64,000 nucleotides of DNA from positions 237,860-301,859 of the forward strand of contig PLUE01000022.1 in the NCBI GenBank assembly GCA_003164785.1, read 5' to 3'. The notes beneath the pieces were generated by a model that saw nothing but the letters and a program-made list of their open reading frames with translations, was not told the DNA's origin and did not search any database. The position numbers and the translations under genes are program-made. Shown one piece after another: positions 54,817 through 64,000 of the stretch. The stretch's first letter is position 1. The number at the start of each line of letters is the position of its first letter. The DNA is from Gammaproteobacteria bacterium (GTDB lineage: Bacteria > Pseudomonadota > Gammaproteobacteria > Steroidobacterales > Steroidobacteraceae).

Positions 54817-56778
54817 ATGAACAGACGACCTTGGATGCGCGCCGTCGCGCTGGCCTTGCTATTGCCCGTGTATCAAGCACGACCCGCCGACACCACCTCG
54901 GTCCCCGATAACGCCCGGTCGCCGGCCGCCCAGGAGTTCGTTGCGGCGATGCAGCGCGTGCGGCAGCATCTGCCGGACGAAGCCGACTCGCCGGCGCTCG
55001 AAGCCTACGTGCTGCACGACTATCTCGTTGCCGCGCGCCTGCGGCGCGACCTGGCCGCGAATCCCAGCGACGATTTGGACAACACCATCGACCCCTTCCT
55101 CAAGGCCCATGCGACCCTCCCCGTGGCGCGGGCGCTCCGTCACGACTGGCTCACCAGTCTCGCGGATCGCAGACGCTGGGATTGGTTTCTGCCGAGGTCC
55201 ACCGACGTCTCCGACCCTCTGCTCGTGTGCGATCGACTGGCGGGACGACTCGCCACGGGCGACACCGGGGGACTCGCGGCGGACGCGCTGGCGCGGTGGA
55301 ACGTGCCGCAGAAGCAGCCGCTCGAGTGCAATGGAGTCTTCTCGTGGCTCCGGGCGCAGGGCCTCCTGACGCCGGACTTGGCTGAGACCCGCACACGGGC
55401 CGCGCTCGTCGCGGACAACCCGCGGTTGGCGCAGGAGTTCGTCGTCGATGTGCCGGCGCCCCGCTCCACCCCGCTGCTGCAATGGATACAGCTGCTCGCA
55501 GCCCCCAAGGCCGCGCTCGGCATGCTGTCCATCAACCCGGCGCAGCCGGTCGAGACCGAGGCGCTGGTGGCCGGCGTCGGCCACCTCAGCAGCAGCGACA
55601 TCGCCGCGGCCACCACCTTGCTGCCGACCCTGCTGCAGCGCACCGACCTCTCGCCGACGGTGCGCAATCGACTGCAGCGCGCGGTGGCGCTCGGCTCGGC
55701 CTACAGCCGGCTGCCGGGCGCGGTCGCCGCTTTCGCCAAACTGACGGAAGATCCGAACGACGTACCGGTCCAGGAATGGCGTGTGCGCGCGGCGCTGTGG
55801 TCCGGCGACTTTGCCAAGGCAGCCGCCTGGTTGGAGCAGATGCCGCCGAGCCTTGCACAGCTGCCGCGTTGGCGATACTGGCGCGCGCGCGCGACGGGCG
55901 CCGTTTCCGGGCCGGCCGCGGCGGCCCCTTTGTACGCACAGATCGCGGGCATGCGCGACTTTTATGGATACCTCGCGGCCGATCGATTGGATCAGGCATA
56001 CAACCTCAACAGCCGACCGGCGCCGGACGATGCCGAAGTGCAGGCCGCTCTGGCGGCGGAGCCGGCGATGATTCGTGCTCATGCGCTGTTCGACTGCGAC
56101 ATGGCCGATGACGCGGGCGTCGAGTGGGCGACCGTCATGGCCGGTGCAAAGCCCGTGGTCAAGGTCCAGGCAGCGCGTCTTGCCTCCCGCTGGGGCTGGT
56201 ACGCCCAGACGATCGCGACCCTGGCCCAGGCCGGGGAATGGGATGACGTCACGCTGCGCTATCCACGCCCGTACGCCTCGGCCGTGGCGGACGCCAGCAA
56301 GCTCACCCAGGTGCCCGGCGATTGGATATTTGCCGTGATGAGGCAGGAGAGCTTGTTCCGCAAGGATGCGGTGTCGCGCGCCGATGCGCGCGGATTGATG
56401 CAGATGCTGCCGGGAACCGCGACCGCCGTCGCCCACCGGTGGAACCTGCCCGCGCCCGGCCGCGACAGCTTGTTCGATCCCTCGGTCGCGGTGAAGTTGG
56501 GCGCGATATACCTGCACGAGCTGCTCGATCGGTACAAGGGCCAGCTCGATCAAAGTCTCGCGGCCTACAATGCGGGCCCGGTCTCCGTTGCGCGCTGGAT
56601 ACCCGGCAATTCCCTGGATGCGGATATCTGGATCGAGAACATTCCCTACACCGAGACCCGCGGCTACGTCGAGCACATCCTCGAGCACATCGTCGCGTTC
56701 GCGAAGGTGCGCGACGCGGAGCCGCCGCGGCTCTCGACGCTGTTGCCGCAGATCGAACCCACGACGCCGCCGCCATGA
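54817..56778 (+). CDS. slt: Soluble lytic murein transglycosylase (Slt70 type)
   Basis: The 653-residue periplasmic enzyme cleaves peptidoglycan glycan strands, forming 1,6-anhydroMurNAc. A signal peptide (MRAVALALLLPVYQARPA) precedes a long helical U-domain, an L-domain, and a C-terminal SLT domain. The catalytic glutamate is in VMRQESLF (about residue 511), with DARGLMQMLPGTA and QSLAAYNAGPVSVARW as the classic SLT motifs. The length matches E. coli Slt (645). The stop overlaps the start of an MFS transporter gene as ATGA. Confidence 0.94.
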   Translation: MNRRPWMRAVALALLLPVYQARPADTTSVPDNARSPAAQEFVAAMQRVRQHLPDEADSPALEAYVLHDYLVAARLRRDLAANPSDDLDNTIDPFLKAHATLPVARALRHDWLTSLADRRRWDWFLPRSTDVSDPLLVCDRLAGRLATGDTGGLAADALARWNVPQKQPLECNGVFSWLRAQGLLTPDLAETRTRAALVADNPRLAQEFVVDVPAPRSTPLLQWIQLLAAPKAALGMLSINPAQPVETEALVAGVGHLSSSDIAAATTLLPTLLQRTDLSPTVRNRLQRAVALGSAYSRLPGAVAAFAKLTEDPNDVPVQEWRVRAALWSGDFAKAAAWLEQMPPSLAQLPRWRYWRARATGAVSGPAAAAPLYAQIAGMRDFYGYLAADRLDQAYNLNSRPAPDDAEVQAALAAEPAMIRAHALFDCDMADDAGVEWATVMAGAKPVVKVQAARLASRWGWYAQTIATLAQAGEWDDVTLRYPRPYASAVADASKLTQVPGDWIFAVMRQESLFRKDAVSRADARGLMQMLPGTATAVAHRWNLPAPGRDSLFDPSVAVKLGAIYLHELLDRYKGQLDQSLAAYNAGPVSVARWIPGNSLDADIWIENIPYTETRGYVEHILEHIVAFAKVRDAEPPRLSTLLPQIEPTTPPP

Positions 56779-58070
56779 GCGATTCGCCGCAGCGCATCCC
56801 CGCGCTGATGCGCCTGCGCGCCATCCTCGGCGGCTCGGCGGGCAATCTGGTCGAATGGTATGACTGGTATGCGTATTCGGCGACGGCACTGTATTTCGCG
56901 CCGGTGTTCTTTCCGAAGGGGAATCAAACCGCCCAGCTGCTGCAAACGGCCGCGGTGTTCGCGGTCGGCTTTTTTGCGCGGCCGGTGGGGGCGTGGATCA
57001 TCGGACGTTATGCCGATCGCTCCGGCCGCAAGGCGGCGCTCACCTTGTCGGTGGCCATGATGTGCCTCGGATCGTTGGTCATCGCCGTCACACCCGGCGC
57101 CGCCCAGATCGGCGTTGCGGCGCCCATCATCCTCATGCTCGCGCGTATCTTCCAGGGCCTGTCGCTGGGCGGTGAATACGGCGCCAGCGCCACGTACATG
57201 AGTGAAATGGCGGGCCGCACGCATCGCGGCTTCTGGTCGAGTTTCAACTATGTAACGCTGATCGGCGGCCAGCTCGTGGCCCTGGGTGTGCTCATCGTTT
57301 TGCAGCACCTGCTCTCCGGCGCGGACATGGCGGTCTGGGGATGGCGCATTCCCTTCGTGATCGGCGCGGCGCTCGCCATCGTCGCATTCTGGCTGCGTCG
57401 CAAGATGCAGGAATCCCAATCCTTCATTGGTGCGGATGCACCCGGGGACCAGCGCGGCAGCACGCGCCTGCTGTTGACGAAGTATCCACGCGAGACGCTC
57501 GCGATTTTCGGCCTGACCGCGGGCGGCTCCATGATCTTCTATGTCTACACCACCTACATGCAGAAGTTCCTGTCGAACACGGCGGGGTTCTCGAAGGATC
57601 AGGCGACCGAGCTGAGCGCCGCGACGCTCGTGGCATTTCTGGTGGCGCAGCCGTTGTGCGGCTGGCTGTCAGACAAGATCGGCCGCAAGGCCATGCTGCT
57701 GATCGCGTTCGGCGGCGGCGCCGTGGTCACCTGGCCGGTATTGACGCGGGTGGCGCTGGGCGGATCGACCGTGGTCGCATTTTTCCTGATTCTCGCCGCC
57801 GTGCTGTTCGAATCGGCCTACACGTCGATCGCCGCGGTCGTGAAGGCGGAGCTTTTCCCGACCGCGGTTCGCTCGCTCGGCGTCGCATTGCCCTACGCCC
57901 TCGCCAACGCCCTGTTCGGCGGCACGGCCGAGTACGTGGCGCTCTGGTTCAAATCGGCCGGAGTCGAAAGCGGTTTCTATGTCTACGCCGCGCTCCTGTC
58001 GGCGATCAGCTTCGTGGTCGTGCTGACCATGAAGGACACGCGCCAACACAGCCGCATCACCGAGGACTGA
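56775..58070 (+). CDS. MFS metabolite:proton symporter (KgtP/ProP-like)
   Basis: The 431-residue transporter has 12 membrane segments. The metabolite:H+ symporter motifs are ILGGSAGNLVEWYDWYAYSA at the N-terminus, the loop RYADRSGRKAALTLSVAMM, and LARIFQGLSLGGEYGASATY. It most resembles alpha-ketoglutarate permeases; proline/betaine and related dicarboxylate transporters share this pattern. The translational overlap with slt is striking, but the substrate pattern does not match AmpG, the muropeptide permease. Confidence 0.9.
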   Translation: MSDSPQRIPALMRLRAILGGSAGNLVEWYDWYAYSATALYFAPVFFPKGNQTAQLLQTAAVFAVGFFARPVGAWIIGRYADRSGRKAALTLSVAMMCLGSLVIAVTPGAAQIGVAAPIILMLARIFQGLSLGGEYGASATYMSEMAGRTHRGFWSSFNYVTLIGGQLVALGVLIVLQHLLSGADMAVWGWRIPFVIGAALAIVAFWLRRKMQESQSFIGADAPGDQRGSTRLLLTKYPRETLAIFGLTAGGSMIFYVYTTYMQKFLSNTAGFSKDQATELSAATLVAFLVAQPLCGWLSDKIGRKAMLLIAFGGGAVVTWPVLTRVALGGSTVVAFFLILAAVLFESAYTSIAAVVKAELFPTAVRSLGVALPYALANALFGGTAEYVALWFKSAGVESGFYVYAALLSAISFVVVLTMKDTRQHSRITED

Positions 58071-58073
58071 GGC

Positions 58074-59480
58074 ATGCAAGGCACATCGGCCAGGCGCTCA
58101 TGGACGTTTGCGGCCCGATGCCGCCTCGGCAGCCTCCTGCTCGCCCTGTGTGCCGGCACGTGTGCCACCGCGTGTGCCGGCGCGACGGCGCCGCAGCTCG
58201 ACGCCAACGTGCGCGACCAGGTCGACGCCGTGGCGGGCGAGTGGCTCGCGGACACCGACGCGCCCTCGGTGTCGATCGCGATCGTCCAGCAAGGCGCCCT
58301 GACCTATGCGAACGCCTACGGCCGCGCGACACCCGCATCCCGCTACGCCATCGATTCCGTGACGAAGGAATTCACCGCCGCGGCGGTGCTGTTGCTCGCG
58401 GAAGATGGCAAGTTGTCGCTCGACGACTCCCTCGCCAAGTGGCACGGAGATCTCGGTGCGGCCGGCACCGTGACGCTGCGGCAACTCCTCTCGCACACCA
58501 GCGGCATCCGCGACTACTGGCCGCAGGATTTCGTGACCCCGGAAATGACGCGGCCCACCGACCCGGAGCCGATCATCGCGGAATGGGTGAAGCGCCCCCT
58601 CGATTTCGCCCCCGGCGCGGACTGGCAGTATTCCAACACGAATTACGTGCTGGCCGCCACGGTGGTGCAGCAGGCCTCGGGCGAACGCTTCTTCGATTTC
58701 CTGCAGGAACGCATCTTCCTGCCGCTGCACATGATGCACGTGACCGATCACGCCCTGCCGCGCACCGCCAATGACATCGAAGGCTATACGCGGCATGGCT
58801 TGGGACCGGTGCGTCGGGCGCCGCGGGAAGGCGCGGGATGGTTGTTCGGTGCGGCCGACCTCATCATGCGGCCGGCCGATCTCGCGCAATGGGACATCAG
58901 CGTGATCGACCGGTCGCTCATGCAGCCGCGCTCGTACGATGCGCAAATTCAGGCGACGGTCCTGCAAAGCGGCGCGACGACGACCTATGGGCTCGGACTC
59001 GACGTCGAACACAGCCGCGGCCGTCTGCGAATAGGCCATTCAGGATCAGGCTCTGGATTTCTGTCCGTCAACCGGATCTGGCCTCAGGACCGAACGGCGA
59101 TCGTGGTCTTCACCAACGACGACTGGGCGTCTCCCGCCGACCTCGTGAATCGGATTGCTTATCTCATCCTTCCGCCCACGGCCGCCGAGGCGCGCGCACG
59201 CACCGTATTCGCCGGACTGCAGGCGGGAACGATCGATCGACGCTTGTTCACCGACATCGGCAACTTTTATCTGGACGCCGCGGCGCTCGCCGATCTGCAC
59301 GCCAGTCTGGGCCCGCTGGGTTCGCCGCTCGACATGGAAATGGATCAGCAATCGAACCGCGGTGGGATGATCACCCGGCATTGGACGATTCGCTGCCGGC
59401 ATGCGCGCCTCGAGGCCGTCGAGCGTGGCCACCCCGGCGGCCAGCTCGACGAATTCCTCATCCTCAAACGCGGGGAATGA
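58074..59480 (+). CDS. Beta-lactamase-family (class C-like) serine hydrolase
   Basis: The 468-residue exported protein has the penicillin-recognising fold. The catalytic SxxK is SVTK (Ser95, Lys98), the YxN motif is YSN (Tyr186-Asn188), and the third motif is HSGSGSG. A signal peptide lies within the first 35 residues. A C-terminal extra domain of about 110 residues follows the core. Such proteins act as esterases, D-aminopeptidases or carboxypeptidase-like enzymes; true beta-lactamase activity is not implied. It lies three bases after the MFS gene, so is likely cotranscribed with slt and the transporter. Confidence 0.9.
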   Translation: MQGTSARRSWTFAARCRLGSLLLALCAGTCATACAGATAPQLDANVRDQVDAVAGEWLADTDAPSVSIAIVQQGALTYANAYGRATPASRYAIDSVTKEFTAAAVLLLAEDGKLSLDDSLAKWHGDLGAAGTVTLRQLLSHTSGIRDYWPQDFVTPEMTRPTDPEPIIAEWVKRPLDFAPGADWQYSNTNYVLAATVVQQASGERFFDFLQERIFLPLHMMHVTDHALPRTANDIEGYTRHGLGPVRRAPREGAGWLFGAADLIMRPADLAQWDISVIDRSLMQPRSYDAQIQATVLQSGATTTYGLGLDVEHSRGRLRIGHSGSGSGFLSVNRIWPQDRTAIVVFTNDDWASPADLVNRIAYLILPPTAAEARARTVFAGLQAGTIDRRLFTDIGNFYLDAAALADLHASLGPLGSPLDMEMDQQSNRGGMITRHWTIRCRHARLEAVERGHPGGQLDEFLILKRGE

Positions 59481-59696
59481 CGGGGGCGGCCAGCCGGGGG
59501 CGCCCAGCCGCGGCCGGCCAGCCGTGGGCGGCGAGTTCGTGGGCGGCATGCCCGCCACGTAGCCCATCGGCTCCGCCTCGGCATGCGCCCCCTGTTTGTT
59601 GATTCCCACGGTATCCGCGGGTTCGCCTTGGTGCATTAACAGACTTTAACAATTCGACCATCCGGGTTTAACCGCCCGGGGCTCAGGGTTGCCGCC
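59481..59696. other. Intergenic region before the RND operon
   Basis: The first half is GC-rich with repeated GGCCAGCCG and GGGCGGC words; the second half is less GC-rich and probably holds the promoter. No gene is supported. A short frame on the minus strand (59464-59636) has plausible codon use but no similarity I recognise. Confidence 0.5.
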
Positions 59697-61112
59697 ATGA
59701 AATGGGAATCCCCGGCCATCGCGTTGGGCGGTGTGATTTGCGCTGCGCTGGCGGCCTGTAGTGTGGGTCCCACCTACAAGCGTCCGGGCATCGAACTTCC
59801 CACCGCCTGGCATGAATCGCCCACCGAAACAGACAACACACCCTCCGTATGGCCGGAGGCCGCGTGGTGGCATGGTTTTGGCTCGGCCGAACTGGATTCC
59901 TTCGTCGCGGAAGCCCAAACCAGCAACGATGATCTGGCCGGCGCCCTGGCGCGCGTGCAGGAGGCCGACGCCCAGATGCGGATCGCCGGCGCACCATTGT
60001 TTCCGTCGGTCGATTTCGGCGCGGATGCCACGCGCGAACGCGCCACCGTGACCGGCGCAGGCATCCAGGTGTTCAACATCTTCAATCCGCAATTCACCGC
60101 CAGCTACGAGCTCGACTTCTGGGGCAAGAATCGCGCGACGCGCGATGCCGCGCGCGCCGCCGCGGTCGCCAGCCGCTACGATCGGCAAACGGTCGCGCTG
60201 ACGGTCATCAGCAGCGTCGCCACGACCTATTTTCAGGCGCTGGAATTCCGCGATCGGGTCGAGGTCGCACAACAGAACCTGGCGAACGGGCGCAAGATTC
60301 TCCACGGTTTGCAACTCGAGCAGCGCGTCGGCACCGTGACCGGACTGGATGTGGCGCAGCAGGAGACGACGGTGGCGCTGCTCGACGCGGCGATACCGCC
60401 GCTCCTGCAGCAGTTTCGTCAATCGGTGTATGCGCTCGCGGTGCTGCTCGGCCGAACGCCGGAATCGCTGGATTTGACCACGGCCACCGCCGACTCCGGA
60501 GCGTTGACGCAGCTGACCAGCCCGACCATCGTCGCGGGTCTGCCGTCGCAGCTATTGTCCCGGCGACCCGACGTGGCCGAGGCAGAGCAGCAGCTGATCG
60601 AGGCGAATGCGGACATCACGGTCGCACGTGCCGCGCTGTTCCCCAGCATCGTGCTGACCGCATCGGGGGGCTACGAGAGCAGCACGCTGACCTCGCTCAT
60701 CAGTCCGGCGAACCGCTTCTATGCGGTGAGCGCCGGTCTGACCCAGCCCATCTTTCACGGCGGCGCGCTGCGCGGTCAGCTCGCCTACAGCAAGGCGCGC
60801 TACACCGAGCTGTTGACCACCTACCACAAGACGGTGCTGACCGCCTTCAGCAATGTCGAGGGCGCGCTGGTGGCGACGCGCGAAACGGCCGCCCAACAGG
60901 AGCGCCAGCAATTGGCGGTGGCGAAGGCGCGGCGCGCCTACGAGTTCGCGCAGAAACAAATGCAAGCGGGCGTGGTCAACATACTCACCGTGCTCAATAC
61001 CGAAAACGCGCTCTTCAGCGCGCAGGACGTCCTGGTGCAGGTCGAATACTCGCACGTCCAGGCGCTGGTCGATTTATTCACGGCTCTCGGCGGCGGCTGG
61101 AAGCAAGGATAG
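59697..61112 (+). CDS. RND efflux outer-membrane lipoprotein (OprM/NodT family)
   Basis: The 471-residue TolC-type outer-membrane channel has a lipobox LAAC followed by SVGPTYKRPG, the typical NodT/OprM opening. The blocks AEAQTSNDDLAGALARVQEA and FTASYELDFWGKNRATRDAA are present; LLSRRPDVAEAEQQLIEAN and LTQPIFHGGALRGQLAYSKA come later. It forms the outer-membrane exit of the tripartite pump encoded by the next two genes. The adaptor gene starts five bases after its stop. Confidence 0.94.
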   Translation: MKWESPAIALGGVICAALAACSVGPTYKRPGIELPTAWHESPTETDNTPSVWPEAAWWHGFGSAELDSFVAEAQTSNDDLAGALARVQEADAQMRIAGAPLFPSVDFGADATRERATVTGAGIQVFNIFNPQFTASYELDFWGKNRATRDAARAAAVASRYDRQTVALTVISSVATTYFQALEFRDRVEVAQQNLANGRKILHGLQLEQRVGTVTGLDVAQQETTVALLDAAIPPLLQQFRQSVYALAVLLGRTPESLDLTTATADSGALTQLTSPTIVAGLPSQLLSRRPDVAEAEQQLIEANADITVARAALFPSIVLTASGGYESSTLTSLISPANRFYAVSAGLTQPIFHGGALRGQLAYSKARYTELLTTYHKTVLTAFSNVEGALVATRETAAQQERQQLAVAKARRAYEFAQKQMQAGVVNILTVLNTENALFSAQDVLVQVEYSHVQALVDLFTALGGGWKQG

Positions 61113-61116
61113 ACGT

Positions 61117-62328
61117 ATGGGAAGTCATGCAATGAACAGAACGAGAATGACGACGGCAGCCGTGGGCCTGATCGCGGCGCTGGGCGTTGCCTGGTTCGCC
61201 ATGGCTCACAAGCAGGCGCATGCCGCCTCGGAGAAATCCCACCAATCCGACGTGGACCGCGCCGTCGTCGTGGACACCGCGCAGGTGACGCGGACCGATG
61301 TGCCCATCTACCTTCAGGGCCTCGGCACGGTGCAGGCCTTCTATACCGTCACGGTGACGGCACGGGTGGATGGGGAGCTGCAGAAGGTCGCGTTCACCGA
61401 AGGACAGACGGTGCACAAGGGCGACCTGCTGGCGCAGATCGATCCGCGTCCGAACCAGGCCGCGCTCGAGCAAGCCATCGCCACGAAGGCCAAGGACGCG
61501 GCGACCCTCGCCAACGCCAAGCGCGACCTCGAACGGTATGCCGCGCTGCAGCCGGAGGATCTCGCCAGCAAGCAGACCGTCGACACGCAGCGCACCACGG
61601 TGGACCAGCTGGCCGCGCAATTGCAGGTGGATCAGGCGCAGATCGACAGCGCGCGCACGCAGCTCGACTACACCCGGATCACCTCGCCCATCACGGGTCT
61701 GACCGGCATTCGCGGCGTCGACCCCGGCAACATCGTGCACGCCGCGGACACGAACGGCATCGTCGTCGTGACCCAGGTGCAACCCATCTCGGTGATCTTC
61801 ACGTTGCCGGAAGAGGATTTGACCGCCGTCGGCGCCGCGCACGCCGCCGGTCCTGTCGAAGTCACCGTCGTTTCCCGCGACGGCGGCAAGCAACTCGACG
61901 TCGGCGCGCTGAGCCTCATCGACAATCAGATTCTGCAGGCCACGGGCAGCGCCAAGTTCAAGGCCGTTTTCCCCAATGCGCACAATACGTTATGGCCCGG
62001 CCAATACGTCAACGCGCGAGTCCTGCTGCATACCGACAAGAGCGCGCTCACCATCCCGGCGGCCGCCGTACAACTGGGGCCGAAAGGACCGTTCACGTAC
62101 GTCGTCAAGAACGACGAGACCGTCGAGGTCCGGCCGCTGCAGATCGGGCAGGAACATGACGGCATGACCATCGTAACGGGGGGCCTCGCGCTGAACGAGC
62201 GGGTGGTCACCACCAACCAATACCGCCTGCAGGCTGGGGTGCGCGTGAACACGAATGCGCCGGCCGCCGACGGCGCGGCACCGGCGGTCGCGCCCACGCC
62301 GCCGTCGGCGCCGCTCAAAACATCATGA
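61117..62328 (+). CDS. RND efflux periplasmic adaptor (membrane fusion protein)
   Basis: The roughly 403-residue adaptor has an N-terminal signal anchor (TTAAVGLIAALGVAWFAMAH), a biotinyl-lipoyl half motif (TVTARVDGELQKVAFTEGQT), a helical hairpin (about residues 110-180) and the second half motif (ITSPITGLTGIRGVDPGNIV). Beta-barrel and membrane-proximal domains follow. It is of the MdtA type. I chose ATG 61117, preceded by AAGGAT; ATG 61132 is the alternative. The stop overlaps the permease start as ATGA. Confidence 0.93.
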   Translation: MGSHAMNRTRMTTAAVGLIAALGVAWFAMAHKQAHAASEKSHQSDVDRAVVVDTAQVTRTDVPIYLQGLGTVQAFYTVTVTARVDGELQKVAFTEGQTVHKGDLLAQIDPRPNQAALEQAIATKAKDAATLANAKRDLERYAALQPEDLASKQTVDTQRTTVDQLAAQLQVDQAQIDSARTQLDYTRITSPITGLTGIRGVDPGNIVHAADTNGIVVVTQVQPISVIFTLPEEDLTAVGAAHAAGPVEVTVVSRDGGKQLDVGALSLIDNQILQATGSAKFKAVFPNAHNTLWPGQYVNARVLLHTDKSALTIPAAAVQLGPKGPFTYVVKNDETVEVRPLQIGQEHDGMTIVTGGLALNERVVTTNQYRLQAGVRVNTNAPAADGAAPAVAPTPPSAPLKTS

Positions 62329-64000
62329 GCATCTCGGCGCCGTTCGTCCGCCGCCCGATCGCCACCTCCTTGTTGATGGGCGGCATCTTTCTCGTCGGTC
62401 TGGTGGTCTATCCTTTGCTGCCTGTGGCGCCGCTGCCGCAGGTCGACTTTCCGACGGTTCAGGTGTCGGCGTCCCTGCCCGGCGCCAGCCCGGAGACAAT
62501 GGCCTCCTCCGTGGCCACGCCGCTCGAGTACCAGTTCGCGGAAATCTCCGGGTTGACGCAGATGACCTCGACCAACGTGCTGGGCAACACCCAGATCACG
62601 CTGCAATTCGACCTGAACCGCAACATCGACGCGGCGGCCCAGGACGTGCAGACCGGCATCGATGCCGCCGGCGGCCAGCTCCCGAAGAATCTGCCGACGC
62701 CGCCGACGTACCGCAAGGTCAACCCCGCGGATTCGCCCATCCTGATCCTCTCCGTGCATTCGGACGTGCTGCCGGTGACCACCGTCGACGACTACGCCGA
62801 GAACATCCTGGCACAGCAAATCTCCCAGATCCCGGGCATTGCCCAGGTGGCGATCGGCGGCCAACAGAAGCCCGCGGTGCGCGTCCAGATCGACCCGGTG
62901 AAGCTGGCGGCGCTGGGACTGCAGATGGAGGATGTCGCCGCCGTCATCACGGCGGCGACCGTCGATGCGCCGAAGGGCGCGATCAACGGACCGAAGCGAT
63001 CGTTGACCATCTACGACAACGATCAGCTGCTGAAGGCCGCGCCTTGGAACGACGTCGTCGTGGCCTACAAGAACGGCGCGGCGGTGCGGATCAAGGACAT
63101 CGGCGTCGCGGTGGACGGACCCGAGAACACCCTGCTCACCGCCTGGCAGAACGGCCACAACGGCATCCTGCTGCTCGTCTTCAAACAACCCGGCGCCAAT
63201 GTGATCGACGCCGCAGAGCGCGTCGAGAAGTTATTGCCGCGGGCGATGGCCGCGATGCCGAAATCCATCAAGGTCGACATCGTCGCGAACCGAACCACGA
63301 CGATCAAGGCAGCGGTCCAGGACGTCGAATTCACCCTCGTGCTCACCATCGTGCTGGTCGTGATGGTGATATTCCTGTTCCTGCGCAATGCTTGGGCGAC
63401 CATCATTCCCGGCGTCACGGTGCCGCTGGCGCTGCTCGGCACCGCCGCCATGATGTATGTCCTGAACTACAGCCTGGACAACCTGTCGCTGATGGCGCTC
63501 ACCATCGCGGTCGGCTTCGTGGTCGATGATGCCATCGTCATGCTGGAGAACATCTATCGGCACATCGAGAATGGTCTGTCGCCCCTCGAGGCCACGCTCA
63601 AAGGCGCCGATGAGGTCAGCTTCACCATCATGACCATCAGCGTGTCCCTGGTGGCGGTGTTTATCCCGCTGCTCCTGATGGGCGGCATCATCGGCCGCTT
63701 GTTCCGCGAGTTCGCCGTCACCATGAGCCTGACGATCGCCGTCTCGGCCTTCGTCGCCTTGACCCTGTCGCCCACCATGTGCGCGTTGTTCCTGCGGGAC
63801 GAGAAGCACGCGACGCATGGCCGCGCATACATGGCGGTCGAGCGGGCCTTCGACCGCGTGCTGGGTTGGTATACCCAGGGTCTGGATCTGGCGCTGGACC
63901 ACCGGCGCACCACGCTGGCCATTTTCCTGGCGACCGTGGTCGCCACCGTGGTGCTCTACATCGAGATACCCAAGGGATTCTTTCCGCAGCAGGACACCGG
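62325..64000 (+). CDS. RND efflux permease, MdtB/MdtC-like (partial, cut by window edge)
   Basis: The first 558 residues are present and the frame is open to the window end. The opening FVRRPIATSLLMGGIFLVGL is the first membrane segment. LPGASPETMASSVATPLEYQ and the porter-domain block IPGIAQVAIGGQQKPAVRVQ follow. The transmembrane helix 4 proton-relay pair is in TIAVGFVVDDAIVMLENIYR. This is the drug:proton antiporter of the tripartite pump and groups with MdtB/MdtC rather than AcrB by its N-terminal sequence; in MdtBC systems a second permease gene follows, which would lie beyond the window. Confidence 0.94.
   Translation, partial: MSISAPFVRRPIATSLLMGGIFLVGLVVYPLLPVAPLPQVDFPTVQVSASLPGASPETMASSVATPLEYQFAEISGLTQMTSTNVLGNTQITLQFDLNRNIDAAAQDVQTGIDAAGGQLPKNLPTPPTYRKVNPADSPILILSVHSDVLPVTTVDDYAENILAQQISQIPGIAQVAIGGQQKPAVRVQIDPVKLAALGLQMEDVAAVITAATVDAPKGAINGPKRSLTIYDNDQLLKAAPWNDVVVAYKNGAAVRIKDIGVAVDGPENTLLTAWQNGHNGILLLVFKQPGANVIDAAERVEKLLPRAMAAMPKSIKVDIVANRTTTIKAAVQDVEFTLVLTIVLVVMVIFLFLRNAWATIIPGVTVPLALLGTAAMMYVLNYSLDNLSLMALTIAVGFVVDDAIVMLENIYRHIENGLSPLEATLKGADEVSFTIMTISVSLVAVFIPLLLMGGIIGRLFREFAVTMSLTIAVSAFVALTLSPTMCALFLRDEKHATHGRAYMAVERAFDRVLGWYTQGLDLALDHRRTTLAIFLATVVATVVLYIEIPKGFFPQQDT

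Noticed and set aside
59464..59636. Minus-strand frame beginning MHQGEPADTVGINKQG upstream of the RND operon
   Set aside because: Codon use is plausible but there is no family match, and its long version runs antisense through the serine hydrolase gene.

Overview
This is a GC-rich bacterial chromosome segment from a gammaproteobacterium. The evidence is the neighbourhoods scpB-scpA-trpS, smc-zipA-ligA, dksA-gluQ, rimP-nusA-infB-rbfA-truB-rpsO-pnp, tamA-tamB and pqiABC, together with an extended, cysteine-poor DksA. The gene order looks like the Xanthomonadales/Nevskiales/Steroidobacter branch, but that placement is inference. I saw no tRNA, rRNA, CRISPR array, prophage or insertion sequence. 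Both edges cut a gene: scpB on the left and an RND pump gene on the right.

Layout. 1-12.2 kb: chromosome segregation (scpB, scpA, smc), trpS, a site-2 protease, a YciO-type protein, yciB, bolA, a parvulin lipoprotein, ligA and zipA. 12.3-15.5 kb: queF, dksA, gluQ, phaR and the remnant of an M13 peptidase gene. 15.5-24.3 kb: a transcription/translation block read leftwards (rimP-nusA-infB-rbfA-truB-rpsO-pnp), with a promoter and terminator-like hairpins in its leader. 24.3-28.4 kb: an RNA-binding protein, a methyltransferase, a lipid A acyltransferase, and a scarred stretch. That stretch holds a fused histidine kinase, fragments of an Rsb-type partner-switching module, and a possible CoA-transferase stub. 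28.5-33.7 kb: a leftward amine-oxidation operon (mauB-mauE-mauD-mauA, two c-type cytochromes, an APC permease). 34-39 kb: a TauE-type transporter, an acetyltransferase, DUF1415, an NAD-type isocitrate dehydrogenase and an ABC exporter. 38.9-44.4 kb: a TonB-dependent receptor divergent from a secreted alpha/beta hydrolase, then an NCS1 permease. 44.4-54 kb: tamA-tamB divergent from pqiA-pqiA-pqiB-pqiC, an envelope lipid-transport island. 54-59.5 kb: small proteins, a lytic transglycosylase, an MFS symporter and a serine hydrolase. 59.7-64 kb: a tripartite RND efflux operon running off the edge.

How genes work together. Many neighbours overlap by ATGA or a few bases, so translational coupling is common (scpA/scpB, trpS/scpA, the mau genes, tamA/tamB, the pqi genes, slt/MFS, the RND operon). 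In the mau operon, amines would be oxidised in the periplasm by a tryptophan tryptophylquinone enzyme and electrons passed to the co-encoded cytochromes. MauE and MauD serve maturation of the small subunit.

The least ordinary observations are: gluQ has no usable start codon ahead of its essential N-terminal motif; a cluster of internally deleted genes lies at 26.7-28.35 kb, with another remnant at 15.1-15.5 kb; the mau operon here lacks mauG, mauF and amicyanin; and strong terminator-like hairpins lie between the likely promoter and the first gene of the nusA-infB operon.
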